Shown piece after piece: positions 22,571-30,694 of a DNA stretch of 34,905 bases. The translations under genes were made by a program, and so were the position numbers. This stretch comes from an uncultured Eisenbergiella sp. (GTDB lineage Bacteria; Bacillota; Clostridia; Lachnospirales; Lachnospiraceae), in contig CAJUEL010000050.1 of the NCBI GenBank assembly GCA_910585455.1, forward strand, positions 1 through 34,905, in the 5' to 3' direction. How positions within the stretch are numbered: the first letter of the stretch is position 1; each line of letters starts with the position of its first letter. Under the pieces are notes generated by a model. The model was not told the origin of the DNA and ran no database searches. It worked only from the letters and a program-made list of their open reading frames with translations.

Positions 22571-23835
22571 GCCGCAATCACCTCACAGGTTTTCTCAATC
22601 TGTTCCTCCGTATGGGCGTCGGAAACGAACATCGCTTCAAACTGGGAGGGCGCCACATAGATGCCATGGGAGAGCATCCAGTGAAAATAAGAAGCGAAGG
22701 CTTCCTGGTCGCACCGGCAGGCATCCTCATAATTTTCCACACACGCTGCCTTCCCCTGCTCCCAGCCCGGGGCGAAAAAGGCGGATAAAAGCGAACCGGC
22801 ACGGTTGACCCTAAGCCCCTTTTTCAAAAACGCTTCCTCCAGCCTCGCCGCCCTTCGATCGATCCGCTCATAGATTTCCGGATGCTCTGCCAAAATCTTT
22901 AAGGTTTCCAGCCCCGCCGTCACCGCCACCGGATTGCCCGACAGCGTCCCCGCCTGATAGACCGGGCCTGTGGGCGCGATGCATTTCATCACCTCCCGCC
23001 TGCCGCCGTAAGCCGCCAGAGGCATGCCGCCGCCCACAATCTTGCCGAAGATGTGCAGGCCTGCGGAAACGCCGGTCGCCTGCGTCGCGCCGCCCAGCGC
23101 CAGCCGAAAGCCCGTGATCACCTCATCAAAAATGAGCAAAGCCCCCTGTTTTTGGGTGATGTCACGCAAAAATTCCAGAAATCCCGGCTTCGGCTCCACA
23201 ACGCCCATGTTCGCCGCCACCGGCTCCACAACGACCGCCGCCACCTGTCCTTCGTTTTCTTCCATCAGCCTGCGCACGCTGTCCGGGTCGTTATATACGC
23301 CCACCAGCGTGTTTTGGGCATAGCCTGCGGGCACGCCCGCGCTGTCCGGCACGGCCCCGGTCATGAGCCCGGAGCCCGCCTTTACCAGAAGTCCGTCGGA
23401 ATGTCCGTGGTAATTGCCCGCAAACTTGATGATCTTATCCCTGCCCGTAAAGCCCCTTGCCAGCCGCACGGCGCTCATCACCGCCTCCGTGCCGGAGCTG
23501 ACTAGCCGCACCATTTCCACATCCGGCACACACGCTGCGATGCGCTCCGCCAGCTCCACCTCCTTTTGACAGGGCGCGCCGAAGGTAAGCCCGTCCGCAC
23601 AGGCCTTCTGCACCGCCTCCACCACCTGTAAATGGGCGTGTCCCAAAATGCCCGGTCCCCAGGAACACACATAATCCAGATATTGATTTCCATCGGCATC
23701 ATATAAATACGGTCCCTTTGCCCGTTCCACGAAAAAGGGATGCCCGCCCACCGCGCCGAAGGCGCGCACGGGGGAATTGACCCCGCCGGGCATCCGCTGT
23801 CTTGCCCGCTCAAAAAGCGCTTCCGATCTGCTCAT
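22558..23835 (-). CDS. hemL: Glutamate-1-semialdehyde 2,1-aminomutase
   Basis: A 425-residue PLP enzyme that converts glutamate-1-semialdehyde to 5-aminolevulinate, the second step of the C5 tetrapyrrole route. It shows GGVNSPVRAF near the N-terminus, SSGTEAVMSAVRLAR for phosphate binding, FDEVITGFR, and the PLP lysine in FGKIVGGGMP (about Lys263). Length matches the family. The ATG at 23835 overlaps the hemB stop (ATGA), which decides the start over an upstream in-frame ATG. It works directly with the HemA product encoded in the same operon. Confidence 0.97.
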   Translation of the reverse strand: MSRSEALFERARQRMPGGVNSPVRAFGAVGGHPFFVERAKGPYLYDADGNQYLDYVCSWGPGILGHAHLQVVEAVQKACADGLTFGAPCQKEVELAERIAACVPDVEMVRLVSSGTEAVMSAVRLARGFTGRDKIIKFAGNYHGHSDGLLVKAGSGLMTGAVPDSAGVPAGYAQNTLVGVYNDPDSVRRLMEENEGQVAAVVVEPVAANMGVVEPKPGFLEFLRDITQKQGALLIFDEVITGFRLALGGATQATGVSAGLHIFGKIVGGGMPLAAYGGRREVMKCIAPTGPVYQAGTLSGNPVAVTAGLETLKILAEHPEIYERIDRRAARLEEAFLKKGLRVNRAGSLLSAFFAPGWEQGKAACVENYEDACRCDQEAFASYFHWMLSHGIYVAPSQFEAMFVSDAHTEEQIEKTCEVIAAWKR

Positions 23836-24809
23836 CCTGCGTTTTCCTCCTCTGCAAGCCATGCCGCCATATCCAGCGCGTGATAGGTGATGATGATTTT
23901 TGCCCCCGCCCGCTTCATGGCGGTCAGATTTTCCGTCACAATCCTTCTTTCATCGATCCAGCCCTGCATGGCGGCGGCCTTCACCATGGCATATTCCCCG
24001 CTCACATTATAAACCGCAAGCGGCATGTCAAACTGAAGCGCCGCTTCCTTTAACACATCCAGATAGGCAAGACCGGGCTTGACCATCACAATATCCGCGC
24101 CTTCCTCCATATCCTGGGCGATTTCCCGCAGCGCCTCTTGCCCGTTGGCCGGATCCATCTGATAGCTCTTGCGGTCCCCAAAGCCCGGCGCCGACTGCGC
24201 CGCGTCCCTGAAAGGGCCGTAATAAGCGGAGGAAAACTTCGCGCTGTATGCCATGATCGGCGTCTGGGAAAAACCCGCCAGATCCAGCGCCGTACGGATC
24301 GCCGCAACGCGCCCGTCCATCATGTCCGAAGGGGCGATCATATCCGCCCCGGCCTGCGCCAGACTCACCGCCATTTTGGATAACAGCGGCAGCGTTTCGT
24401 CGTTCAATATCCTGTCCCCGCAGACCACGCCGCAGTGCCCGTGGGAGGTGTATTCGCACAGACAGACATCCACCACGATATAGATTTCCGGATAGCTTTG
24501 CCGGATGTAGGCGACCGCCCGCTGGGTCACCCCGTCCGCCGCATAGGCCTGGCTCGCTATTTCGTCCTTGTGCGCCGGGATGCCGAACAGCATGATGCCG
24601 CCGATGCCCGATTTTTTTACCCGCTTCAAAATCTCATCCAGCCGGTCAACGGAATACCGGTATACACCGGGCATGGAATCCACCGGGCTTTTGATATTCT
24701 CCCCTTCCTCCACAAAAACCGGATATATGAAATCCTTCGGATGCAGCCTCGTCTCCCGCATCATGGAACGAATCCGTTCATCCTGCCGCAATCTCCTGAA
24801 TCGAAACAT
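23832..24809 (-). CDS. hemB: Porphobilinogen synthase (5-aminolevulinate dehydratase)
   Basis: A 325-residue enzyme joining two 5-aminolevulinates to porphobilinogen. The zinc cysteines are present (Cys116, Cys118 and Cys126 in DVCLCEYTSHGHCG), marking the zinc-dependent type. The two Schiff-base lysines are Lys191 (YSAKFSSAYYGPFRD) and Lys244 (MVKPGLAYLD). It starts two bases after the cobA-hemD stop, with an AAAGGATGG site inside that gene's end, and overlaps hemL by four bases. Confidence 0.97.
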   Translation of the reverse strand: MFRFRRLRQDERIRSMMRETRLHPKDFIYPVFVEEGENIKSPVDSMPGVYRYSVDRLDEILKRVKKSGIGGIMLFGIPAHKDEIASQAYAADGVTQRAVAYIRQSYPEIYIVVDVCLCEYTSHGHCGVVCGDRILNDETLPLLSKMAVSLAQAGADMIAPSDMMDGRVAAIRTALDLAGFSQTPIMAYSAKFSSAYYGPFRDAAQSAPGFGDRKSYQMDPANGQEALREIAQDMEEGADIVMVKPGLAYLDVLKEAALQFDMPLAVYNVSGEYAMVKAAAMQGWIDERRIVTENLTAMKRAGAKIIITYHALDMAAWLAEEENAG

Positions 24810-24811
24810 TT

Positions 24812-26623
24812 TTATTCACCATCCTTTCTCTTTTCCGCATCCCGGCAGATGCAATCCACAATGCCCTCCGCGCTGCTTGGCGCTGCGGTCAGAAACCGTG
24901 CTTTCGTAAACCGGGCAAGCTCCCTGCCGCAGGCTTCCCCCATGCAGACGTACCGCCCTGCAAAGGCAGACGCTTTCCGCTTCTGCCCCGTAAAACCGGA
25001 CGTTTCCTGCCCCCGTTCCGAAAAATCAGGCATTCCCTGCTCCCATTCCGCGAAACCGGACGCTTCCCGCTCCGCAAACCAAGCGCGCACACCGCTTCCT
25101 GCGCCAAATACCAGATAATCCACGCTGCTATCTCCCATCCTGCCGCGCTTTTCTTCATTCACGCAGATCTCATAAAGCGGAAACTCTGCAAAGGAAAGCC
25201 CCCTCCGGACAAAGCCTTCCGGCAGCGCATCGCTCCCCTGCCGGGCGCGCAGAAACAGGGCTGGCTTTGAAACGGCTGCGTCGGCACATTCCTCATCCCT
25301 TTTGATGCCTGCCGCACCTTTTGGGGCACACAAAAGCGCCGTCAAGCCCTCCGCCAGATGCCGGGCATCATAGACTGCAGGCATGTAGTCCACAAAAATG
25401 CCCGCTTCCTCCAAAACCGCCGCCGTTCCCGGCCCGATCACGGCAATCCGATGCGTAGACAGGCATCTTAAATCCCGCCGCTCCCTTCTTAGCTTATCCA
25501 AAAAGATGCGCACGCCGTTGGGGCTGGTAAAAACAAGCCATCCGTAACCGGAAAGCACAGGCAGGGCGGCAGGATTTTCCCGAACCTCCAGAAAAGAAAA
25601 ATCCTCCACAGCTGCGCCCTTTTTTTGAAGCAGCGCGGAAAGCTTTCCGAAAAAATGCGGGGTGCCTGTCACGCCCACACGGACGCCATGCAACGGCAGC
25701 CCTTCACTTTCCGTCCCAAAAGGCGAAAGCTCCGGCTCCTCTGACAAAGGCGAAAGCCGCATATCCGCCTCCCCTGACACAGGCAAATGCCACATATCCG
25801 CCTCCCCTGACACAGACGAACACCGCATATCTGCCGCCTCCCCTGCCAAAAACGGAGGCGGATCGACCCCTTCCCGGACCGTATCGCAGCACAGACAAAG
25901 CCCCGCCACAGCGCCGATCACGATCACCGCCGGAGCCGCCAGCCCTGCCTCCTTTGCTTCCCGGGCGATCCGGAAAAGCGGTGCGCGCACGCTCTTCTGC
26001 GCGCCGATCGTCCCATCCATGATGACCGCACAGGGCGTGGAGGCGTCCTTTCCCGCCTCCATCAGCCCCTTTGCAATCTGCGCAAGATGATGCATGCCCA
26101 TCAGAATCACCAGCGTGCCCTCCAGACCGGCAAGAGCTTCAAAATCCATCGCCAGCCCCTCCTGCCCATCTTCCCCTGCCGCCGTCCCGGTGAGCACCGT
26201 CACACTTCTGGCCAGTCCCCGGTGGGTCACCGGAATGCCTGCGGCAGCAGGTACCGCGATCGCGGAGGTGATCCCCGGAATTTCCTCACAGAAAATGCCC
26301 GCCTCATCCAGCGCCAGAAATTCCTCGCCGCCCCTGCCAAACACATACGGATCGCCGCCCTTTAAGCGCACCACACGCTTTCCTTCCCGCGCCTTTTGTA
26401 TCAGCAGCGCATTGATCTGCTCCTGCCTCATGGCATGTCTGCCGTAGCGCTTGCCCGCATAGATTTTCTCACAATCCTGCGGCGCCTGCGCGATGATTTC
26501 GGACGACGCAAGGCTGTCATAGACGAGCACCTCACAGTGCCGCAGCCTTTTTAATGCTTTTAAAGTCAAAAGCTCCGGATCACCGCAGCCAGCGCCGACC
26601 AGGCTCACATATCCTGTTTCCAT
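24812..26623 (-). CDS. cobA-hemD: Uroporphyrinogen-III C-methyltransferase / uroporphyrinogen-III synthase fusion
   Basis: A 603-residue two-domain enzyme. Residues 1-250 are the SAM-dependent methyltransferase (GDPELLTLKA, RLKGGDPYVFGRGGEE, GITSAIAVPAAAGIPVTHRG), which makes precorrin-2. The C-terminal half is uroporphyrinogen-III synthase (VRVGVTGTP, WLVFTSPNGVRIF, IAVIGPGTAAVL), which cyclises hydroxymethylbilane. Such fusions are common in clostridia and channel flux to cobalamin or siroheme. Two in-frame tandem-repeat blocks are odd: 11-residue GEADM units in the linker and ten-residue F-x-E/G units inside the synthase domain. The first glycine motif reads GAGCGDP where GAGPGDP is usual. 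The ATG at 26623 follows GTGAGGGC and overlaps hemC by 19 bases. Confidence 0.94.
   Translation of the reverse strand: METGYVSLVGAGCGDPELLTLKALKRLRHCEVLVYDSLASSEIIAQAPQDCEKIYAGKRYGRHAMRQEQINALLIQKAREGKRVVRLKGGDPYVFGRGGEEFLALDEAGIFCEEIPGITSAIAVPAAAGIPVTHRGLARSVTVLTGTAAGEDGQEGLAMDFEALAGLEGTLVILMGMHHLAQIAKGLMEAGKDASTPCAVIMDGTIGAQKSVRAPLFRIAREAKEAGLAAPAVIVIGAVAGLCLCCDTVREGVDPPPFLAGEAADMRCSSVSGEADMWHLPVSGEADMRLSPLSEEPELSPFGTESEGLPLHGVRVGVTGTPHFFGKLSALLQKKGAAVEDFSFLEVRENPAALPVLSGYGWLVFTSPNGVRIFLDKLRRERRDLRCLSTHRIAVIGPGTAAVLEEAGIFVDYMPAVYDARHLAEGLTALLCAPKGAAGIKRDEECADAAVSKPALFLRARQGSDALPEGFVRRGLSFAEFPLYEICVNEEKRGRMGDSSVDYLVFGAGSGVRAWFAEREASGFAEWEQGMPDFSERGQETSGFTGQKRKASAFAGRYVCMGEACGRELARFTKARFLTAAPSSAEGIVDCICRDAEKRKDGE
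24955..25075 (-). repeat. 30-base tandem repeats inside the HemD domain
   Basis: About four degenerate 30-base units encode ten-residue blocks beginning FAEWEQGM, FSERGQET, FTGQKRKA and FAGRY. They lengthen a loop of the uroporphyrinogen-III synthase domain without breaking frame. Confidence 0.75.
25752..25850 (-). repeat. 33-base tandem repeats in the CobA-HemD linker
   Basis: Three 33-base units, each containing CATATCCGCCTCCCCTGA or a close variant on the plus strand, encode 11-residue units starting GEADM. They sit exactly at the junction of the two enzyme domains. Two copies are nearly identical over their first 20 bases, which suggests recent duplication. Confidence 0.85.
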
Positions 26624-27579
26624 TCTGCCCTCACCCGCTCTGTCGCTTCCTTTGCCGCCAAAAGTCCGGCCTGGCGGCTCCTTTCCTTTGTCTGTATCCA
26701 TATTTTGTGTCCGCCATACATCACATCCAGGCACAGCCCGTCATCTGTTTCTCTGCACCACGCCGCCACAGCCTCACTGCAGTCTACACCCAGCAGGCGT
26801 AATACCTCCCGCTCCACGCAAAAATCCAGTTCGGTTCCAAAGTCTGAAAGCTGTGACAGCATTTCCCCAAATTCCCATTCTTCCCTGTACTCTGCCGCCA
26901 GAATTCCCTGACAGGCGGCGGGCAAAAACTGCCTGGCGGGCATCGGGTAAAAATCAAATTCATCCTCCGTCCCAAAACCGATTCCCAGCCTGTCCAGCCC
27001 TGCCTTCGCCAGCAAAATCCCGTCATACATGCCGTTTCTCAGCTTTTGTAAACGGGTATCCACATTTCCCCGGATCAGCCTGCAATCCACATTTTTCCAA
27101 TATACCTGTGCCTGCAGCTGACGCCTTTTGCTGCCCGTCCCCAACAAAAAACGGCGTCCGGTGATGCTCTCATCCTCCTCATTTGGGCGAAAGGACTTTT
27201 CTCCCCCGCCGTCCGCCGCTTTCGTCCGGGACACCGGCAGCACGGCGTCCCTTTTTACCACAAGCATTTCCCGCACATCCGCCCGGGGCAGCACCGCCCT
27301 GACAGCCAGCCCCTGAGCGATGCGCATGGGCAAATCCTTGGCGGAATGCACCGCCAGATCAATCTGTCCGGCCAAAAGCGCCTGCTCCAGCGCCGAGGCA
27401 AATACGCCCTTATCCCCGATTTCAGACAGGGGCTTATCCTGGACGGTATCCCCTTTTGTCTGCACGATCACCAGCTCTGTTTCGATCCCGGCATCCGCCC
27501 CTGCGATCGCCTCCTGCACCAGCTTCGCCTGTATGAGGGCGAGGCGGCTGCCCCTCGTTCCGATTCTGATTTTATTCAT
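26605..27579 (-). CDS. hemC: Hydroxymethylbilane synthase (porphobilinogen deaminase)
   Basis: A 324-residue enzyme that polymerises four porphobilinogens into hydroxymethylbilane. It has IRIGTRGSRLALIQA at the start, HSAKDLP with the catalytic region near 78-84, GTGSKRRQLQ near 147 and RGNVDTRLQKL near 170. The dipyrromethane cofactor Cys is most likely Cys267 in LGVDCSEAVAAW. Residues 111-143 contain an insertion of about 20 residues (AADGGGEKSFRPNEEDES) not usual in this family. The ATG at 27579 with GGGAGGCAG upstream is chosen over a long in-frame extension lying inside hemA. It overlaps hemA by eight bases. Confidence 0.96.
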   Translation of the reverse strand: MNKIRIGTRGSRLALIQAKLVQEAIAGADAGIETELVIVQTKGDTVQDKPLSEIGDKGVFASALEQALLAGQIDLAVHSAKDLPMRIAQGLAVRAVLPRADVREMLVVKRDAVLPVSRTKAADGGGEKSFRPNEEDESITGRRFLLGTGSKRRQLQAQVYWKNVDCRLIRGNVDTRLQKLRNGMYDGILLAKAGLDRLGIGFGTEDEFDFYPMPARQFLPAACQGILAAEYREEWEFGEMLSQLSDFGTELDFCVEREVLRLLGVDCSEAVAAWCRETDDGLCLDVMYGGHKIWIQTKERSRQAGLLAAKEATERVRAEWKQDM

Positions 27580-28762
27580 CCTCTGCCTCCCTGCACAGGC
27601 GCTCTCTTTGCACAGACCTTCCCTCTTTGTTCTCCTCCTGCGCGGCGAGCACCCGTAAAACCGCGTCAAAGGATTCCGAATCCAGCCCGTCCCGCAGCTT
27701 AAAAAGCAGCTTTTCAAAAGGCTCACCCTCATATCGTTTCTTCCAGCCCTCCAGCCTGTCCGCCACTTGATGGAAGCTTAAGGTTTTATAAAGGTTTTCT
27801 GCCTCCTGTCTTAAAATCTCCTCCGCATCCTGCACCGCCTGCCTTTTTAAGGCATTGTTCCTTTGCGCAAGCCGCCCAAAGCCGTCAATGGAAATCAGGC
27901 GGCAATCGGCAAGCTGCGCAATTTCTGCATCGATGTCCGCCGGCATTGATACATCCAGAAACAGGCGCTTTTTGGGGGTGCGCATCGCCTCCTGCGCCAT
28001 TTTCGCCGTAATGGTGTAATGCGGACTTGCGGTGGCGGAAATGATGACATCCGCCGCGTTCAGATACGCATAGCGTTTTTGATAATCCACATTTTGCACC
28101 TGTCCGGAATTGTCCTGATACTGCCCGCGATGTGTCCGCGTCGTCGCCAGCACCCGGATATCCTCCCGGCTCAACAGATTTTTTAAAATGATGCTGCCCA
28201 TCTGCCCGCTGCTGCCGATCAACAGCACTGTTTTGGGCGATACCGGCAGATGAAATACCTCATTTGCCGCCAGCGTGGCAAATGAAACGGAGGTTTTGGA
28301 CAGCTGCGTCCGCGTCTTGATCTTCTTCGCGCAGGCCAGCGCCGCCTGAAACACCACGTTGAGCTCATAGCCTGTCGTCCCCTTTTGAGACGCACGCAAA
28401 TAGGCATTTCTCACCTGCCCCAGTATTTCATCCTCCCCGATCACCATGGAATCCATGCCACAGGTCACATAAAACAGATGCCTGATGGCCTGCTTTCCCT
28501 GATAGCGCCTGGCAAGCGTGCGCACCTGCTCTGTCCTGCAGCCCGCCCTTTTGGCAAGCAGCTCCTCCAGCACGCCAAAGCAGCGTTTCTCACCCTGCAC
28601 ATAGATTTCCGTCCGGTTACAGGTGGACAAAAGGACGCATTCTCCAACCGCCTCCTGCCCTGCAAGCTCCTCCAAAAAAGCTTCTGCCGCCTCCTGATGA
28701 AAAGAAAAGGGCGCGCGCCTTGCAGCCTCCGCGGTTTTATAACTGATACTGATGCACTCCAT
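27572..28762 (-). CDS. hemA: Glutamyl-tRNA reductase
   Basis: A 396-residue NADPH-dependent enzyme reducing glutamyl-tRNA(Glu) to glutamate-1-semialdehyde, the committed step of C5 tetrapyrrole synthesis. The catalytic Cys48 lies in LLSTCNRTEIY. The NADPH domain contains LLIGSSGQMGS, and a C-terminal dimerisation helix follows. The ATG at 28762 has GGGGGAA before it; upstream in-frame ATGs lie in the promoter region or have no ribosome site. It is the first gene of the hemA-hemC-cobA/hemD-hemB-hemL operon and is divergent from the aldehyde dehydrogenase gene. The precorrin-2 dehydrogenase gene often found in such clostridial operons is missing here. Confidence 0.96.
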   Translation of the reverse strand: MECISISYKTAEAARRAPFSFHQEAAEAFLEELAGQEAVGECVLLSTCNRTEIYVQGEKRCFGVLEELLAKRAGCRTEQVRTLARRYQGKQAIRHLFYVTCGMDSMVIGEDEILGQVRNAYLRASQKGTTGYELNVVFQAALACAKKIKTRTQLSKTSVSFATLAANEVFHLPVSPKTVLLIGSSGQMGSIILKNLLSREDIRVLATTRTHRGQYQDNSGQVQNVDYQKRYAYLNAADVIISATASPHYTITAKMAQEAMRTPKKRLFLDVSMPADIDAEIAQLADCRLISIDGFGRLAQRNNALKRQAVQDAEEILRQEAENLYKTLSFHQVADRLEGWKKRYEGEPFEKLLFKLRDGLDSESFDAVLRVLAAQEENKEGRSVQRERLCREAEDE

Positions 28763-28797
28763 TTCGTTCCCCCAGCAATTATTTGTCATTCCAGTCA

Positions 28798-28826
28798 TGG
28801 ACATTCCGTCCGATATCCAGTATACT
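28798..28826 (+). promoter_or_regulatory. Promoter of the aldehyde dehydrogenase gene
   Basis: TGGACA (28798-28803), a 17-base spacer and TATACT (28821-28826) on the plus strand. Its -10 lies in AGTATACT, a perfect palindrome that also serves as the -10 of the hemA promoter on the other strand. Confidence 0.7.
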
Positions 28827-28848
28827 ATTTCCCAGATACAGCTGTCAA
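28819..28848 (-). promoter_or_regulatory. Promoter of the hem operon
   Basis: TTGACA (28843-28848), an 18-base spacer and TATACT (28819-28824) on the minus strand, both consensus or nearly so. Transcription would begin near 28812, about 50 bases before hemA. I see no riboswitch in this short leader. Confidence 0.8.
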
Positions 28849-28873
28849 ATATAATCAAAAGGGGGAAACATCC

Positions 28874-30253
28874 ATGCAAGCAAGAGAAATCCGGAGCATC
28901 ATAGAACGTCAGCGGGAGTTTTTTTTAACCGGGGCAACCTTGGAGCTTTCCTTCCGGCAAAAGGCCCTGGCGCGTTTAAAGGCCTGTATCAAACGCCATG
29001 AAAAGGATATTGAAGAGGCGCTTTCTGCGGATCTGGGAAAGAGCGGCTTTGAAGGCTATATGTGCGAAACCGGCCTGACCCTGAGTGAAATCACCTATAT
29101 GCAAAAGCATTTAAAGCGCTTTGCGGCAGAGAATACCGTGCACACGCCTCTTGCCCAGTTCCACGCAAGAAGCTTTCAAAAGCCCTCTCCCTATGGTGTG
29201 GTCCTGATCATGAGCCCCTGGAATTATCCGGTTTTGCTCACACTCGAGCCCCTGGTGGACGCCATCGCTGCGGGCAATACGGTGGTCCTAAAGCCCAGCG
29301 CCTACTCGCCCCACACCAGCGCGCTCCTTCAAAAAATCGTCCGTGCCTGCTTTCCCCCTGCCCATGTGGCGCTCATCACCGGCGGGCGCGCGGAAAACAA
29401 CTGCCTGCTCGGTCAGCGTTTCGACTATATTTTCTTCACCGGAAGTCAGTCTGTCGGAAAAGAAGTGATGCAAAAGGCGTCCGCCCATCTGACCCCGGTC
29501 ACATTGGAGCTCGGCGGGAAAAGCCCCTGCATCGTGGATAAAAGCGCGAATATCCGTTTGGCCGCAAGACGGATTGTCTTCGGAAAATATTTAAACTGCG
29601 GACAGACCTGTGTCGCTCCGGACTATGTATATTGCCACGAATCGGCAAAAGCGGATCTGCTTTGGGAAATCAAAAAGCAGATCCGCCGGCAATACGGGGA
29701 ACACCCCCTGCGCAATCCGGATTACGGCAAGATCATCAATGAAAAGCATTTCAAACGGCTCTGCCGGCTGATCGAGCCTGCCAGGGTATTCTGCGGCGGA
29801 AGCAGCAATCCTGCCACCATGCAGATCGAACCGACTGTGCTGGAGCCGGTTACCTTTGATGACGCCTGTATGCAGGAGGAAATTTTCGGTCCCATCCTGC
29901 CTGTGCTGACCTTTTCCTCCCTGGATGAGGCGATCCGGAAAATCCAGTCCCTTCCCCATCCGCTGGCGTTATATCTGTTTACCACCCAAAAATCCGCCGC
30001 CCAAAGGGTTCTTTCTTCCTGCAGCTTTGGCGGCGGCTGCGTCAATGACGTGGTCATCCATCTGGCCACCAGTGAAATGGGCTTTGGGGGCTTTGGAGAA
30101 AGCGGCATGGGCTCCTATCACGGGAAAAGCGGTTTTGATACGTTCAGCCACTATAAGAGCATCGTGGACAAACGCAACTGGATCGACCTGCCGATCCGCT
30201 ACCAGCCCGGCAGCAGGATGAAAAAGAAGCTGGTACACCTCTTTTTACGCTAA
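28874..30253 (+). CDS. Aldehyde dehydrogenase (class 3-like, NAD(P)-dependent)
   Basis: A 459-residue enzyme oxidising aldehydes to acids. Motifs: SPWNYPVLLTLEPL, FFTGSQSVGK for cofactor binding, the catalytic Glu in LELGGKSP, the catalytic Cys246 in NCGQTCVAPDYV, and EEIFGPILPVL. The length of about 455 and the C-terminal hydrophobic/basic tail fit the fatty-aldehyde/class 3 branch rather than the 500-residue class 1/2 enzymes. The ATG at 28874 follows AAAAGGGGGAAA; the frame is open further upstream but only as a shadow of hemA. It is a single gene. The natural substrate cannot be told. Confidence 0.93.
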   Translation: MQAREIRSIIERQREFFLTGATLELSFRQKALARLKACIKRHEKDIEEALSADLGKSGFEGYMCETGLTLSEITYMQKHLKRFAAENTVHTPLAQFHARSFQKPSPYGVVLIMSPWNYPVLLTLEPLVDAIAAGNTVVLKPSAYSPHTSALLQKIVRACFPPAHVALITGGRAENNCLLGQRFDYIFFTGSQSVGKEVMQKASAHLTPVTLELGGKSPCIVDKSANIRLAARRIVFGKYLNCGQTCVAPDYVYCHESAKADLLWEIKKQIRRQYGEHPLRNPDYGKIINEKHFKRLCRLIEPARVFCGGSSNPATMQIEPTVLEPVTFDDACMQEEIFGPILPVLTFSSLDEAIRKIQSLPHPLALYLFTTQKSAAQRVLSSCSFGGGCVNDVVIHLATSEMGFGGFGESGMGSYHGKSGFDTFSHYKSIVDKRNWIDLPIRYQPGSRMKKKLVHLFLR

Positions 30254-30254
30254 A

Positions 30255-30290
30255 ATTATGAGGCAGCCCACGCAATAACGGACTGCCTCA
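30255..30290 (-). terminator. Terminator between the converging aldehyde dehydrogenase and DUF3783 genes
   Basis: TGAGGCAG (30259-30266) pairs with CTGCCTCA (30283-30290), with a further partial CC/GG extension. Leftward transcripts run into ATAATTTTA, a fair U-tract. Rightward transcripts also make the hairpin but with a poorer tail, so it may work in both directions. Confidence 0.75.
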
Positions 30291-30315
30291 TTCTCATAAC
30301 CTGCCATTCCTGTTT

Positions 30316-30693
30316 TCAGTTTTTTTCAAACTGCGCCCGCTCTGCGCAAAGCTCCTGATAGAGCCTGTCAAGCGTCCATCGCATATTATAAGGCGTCATA
30401 ACCGCCTTTAGGGATACCGAAAGGCCACTGCCCCGCAGCATTGTGAGCACGCTCTCCAGCCGTCCCCCGGATAGCCCGCAGAAAATCATCAGCTCCTCCG
30501 GAATCAGGGGCGGGAGCGCAAAAAGAGAAAGCTGCTTCCTTTCAAATCCCTTTTCTCCCGCCAGAAAGCCGAGCTGCTGTCCGCACTCCATCGGCTGTAT
30601 TTCCACAAATTCCATTCCCAGCGCTGTCATGCATGCGGAGAGCATCTTCGCCCTGTCCTCCTTTTGCGCCGCATAATACAGTATCTTCTCCAT
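30316..30693 (-). CDS. DUF3783 family protein
   Basis: A 125-residue cytoplasmic protein matching the DUF3783 pattern. An N-terminal beta-alpha segment (EKILYYAAQKEDR) is followed by ELMIFCGLSGGRLESVL in the middle and a C-terminal LKAVMTPYNMRWTLDRLYQEL motif. No enzymatic residues stand out. The ATG at 30693 lies one base past the stop of the glycosyltransferase gene (TGACATG), so they are probably co-transcribed and coupled. Function is unknown. Confidence 0.8.
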   Translation of the reverse strand: MEKILYYAAQKEDRAKMLSACMTALGMEFVEIQPMECGQQLGFLAGEKGFERKQLSLFALPPLIPEELMIFCGLSGGRLESVLTMLRGSGLSVSLKAVMTPYNMRWTLDRLYQELCAERAQFEKN

Positions 30694-30694
30694 G

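Noticed and set aside
25752..25850. 33-base repeats as a CRISPR array
   Set aside because: The units are contiguous with no unique spacers, keep a reading frame within cobA-hemD and have no cas genes nearby.
28385..28873. In-frame upstream extension of the aldehyde dehydrogenase
   Set aside because: It lies antisense to hemA and shows no dehydrogenase similarity. The ATG at 28874 has a strong ribosome site and a promoter just ahead.
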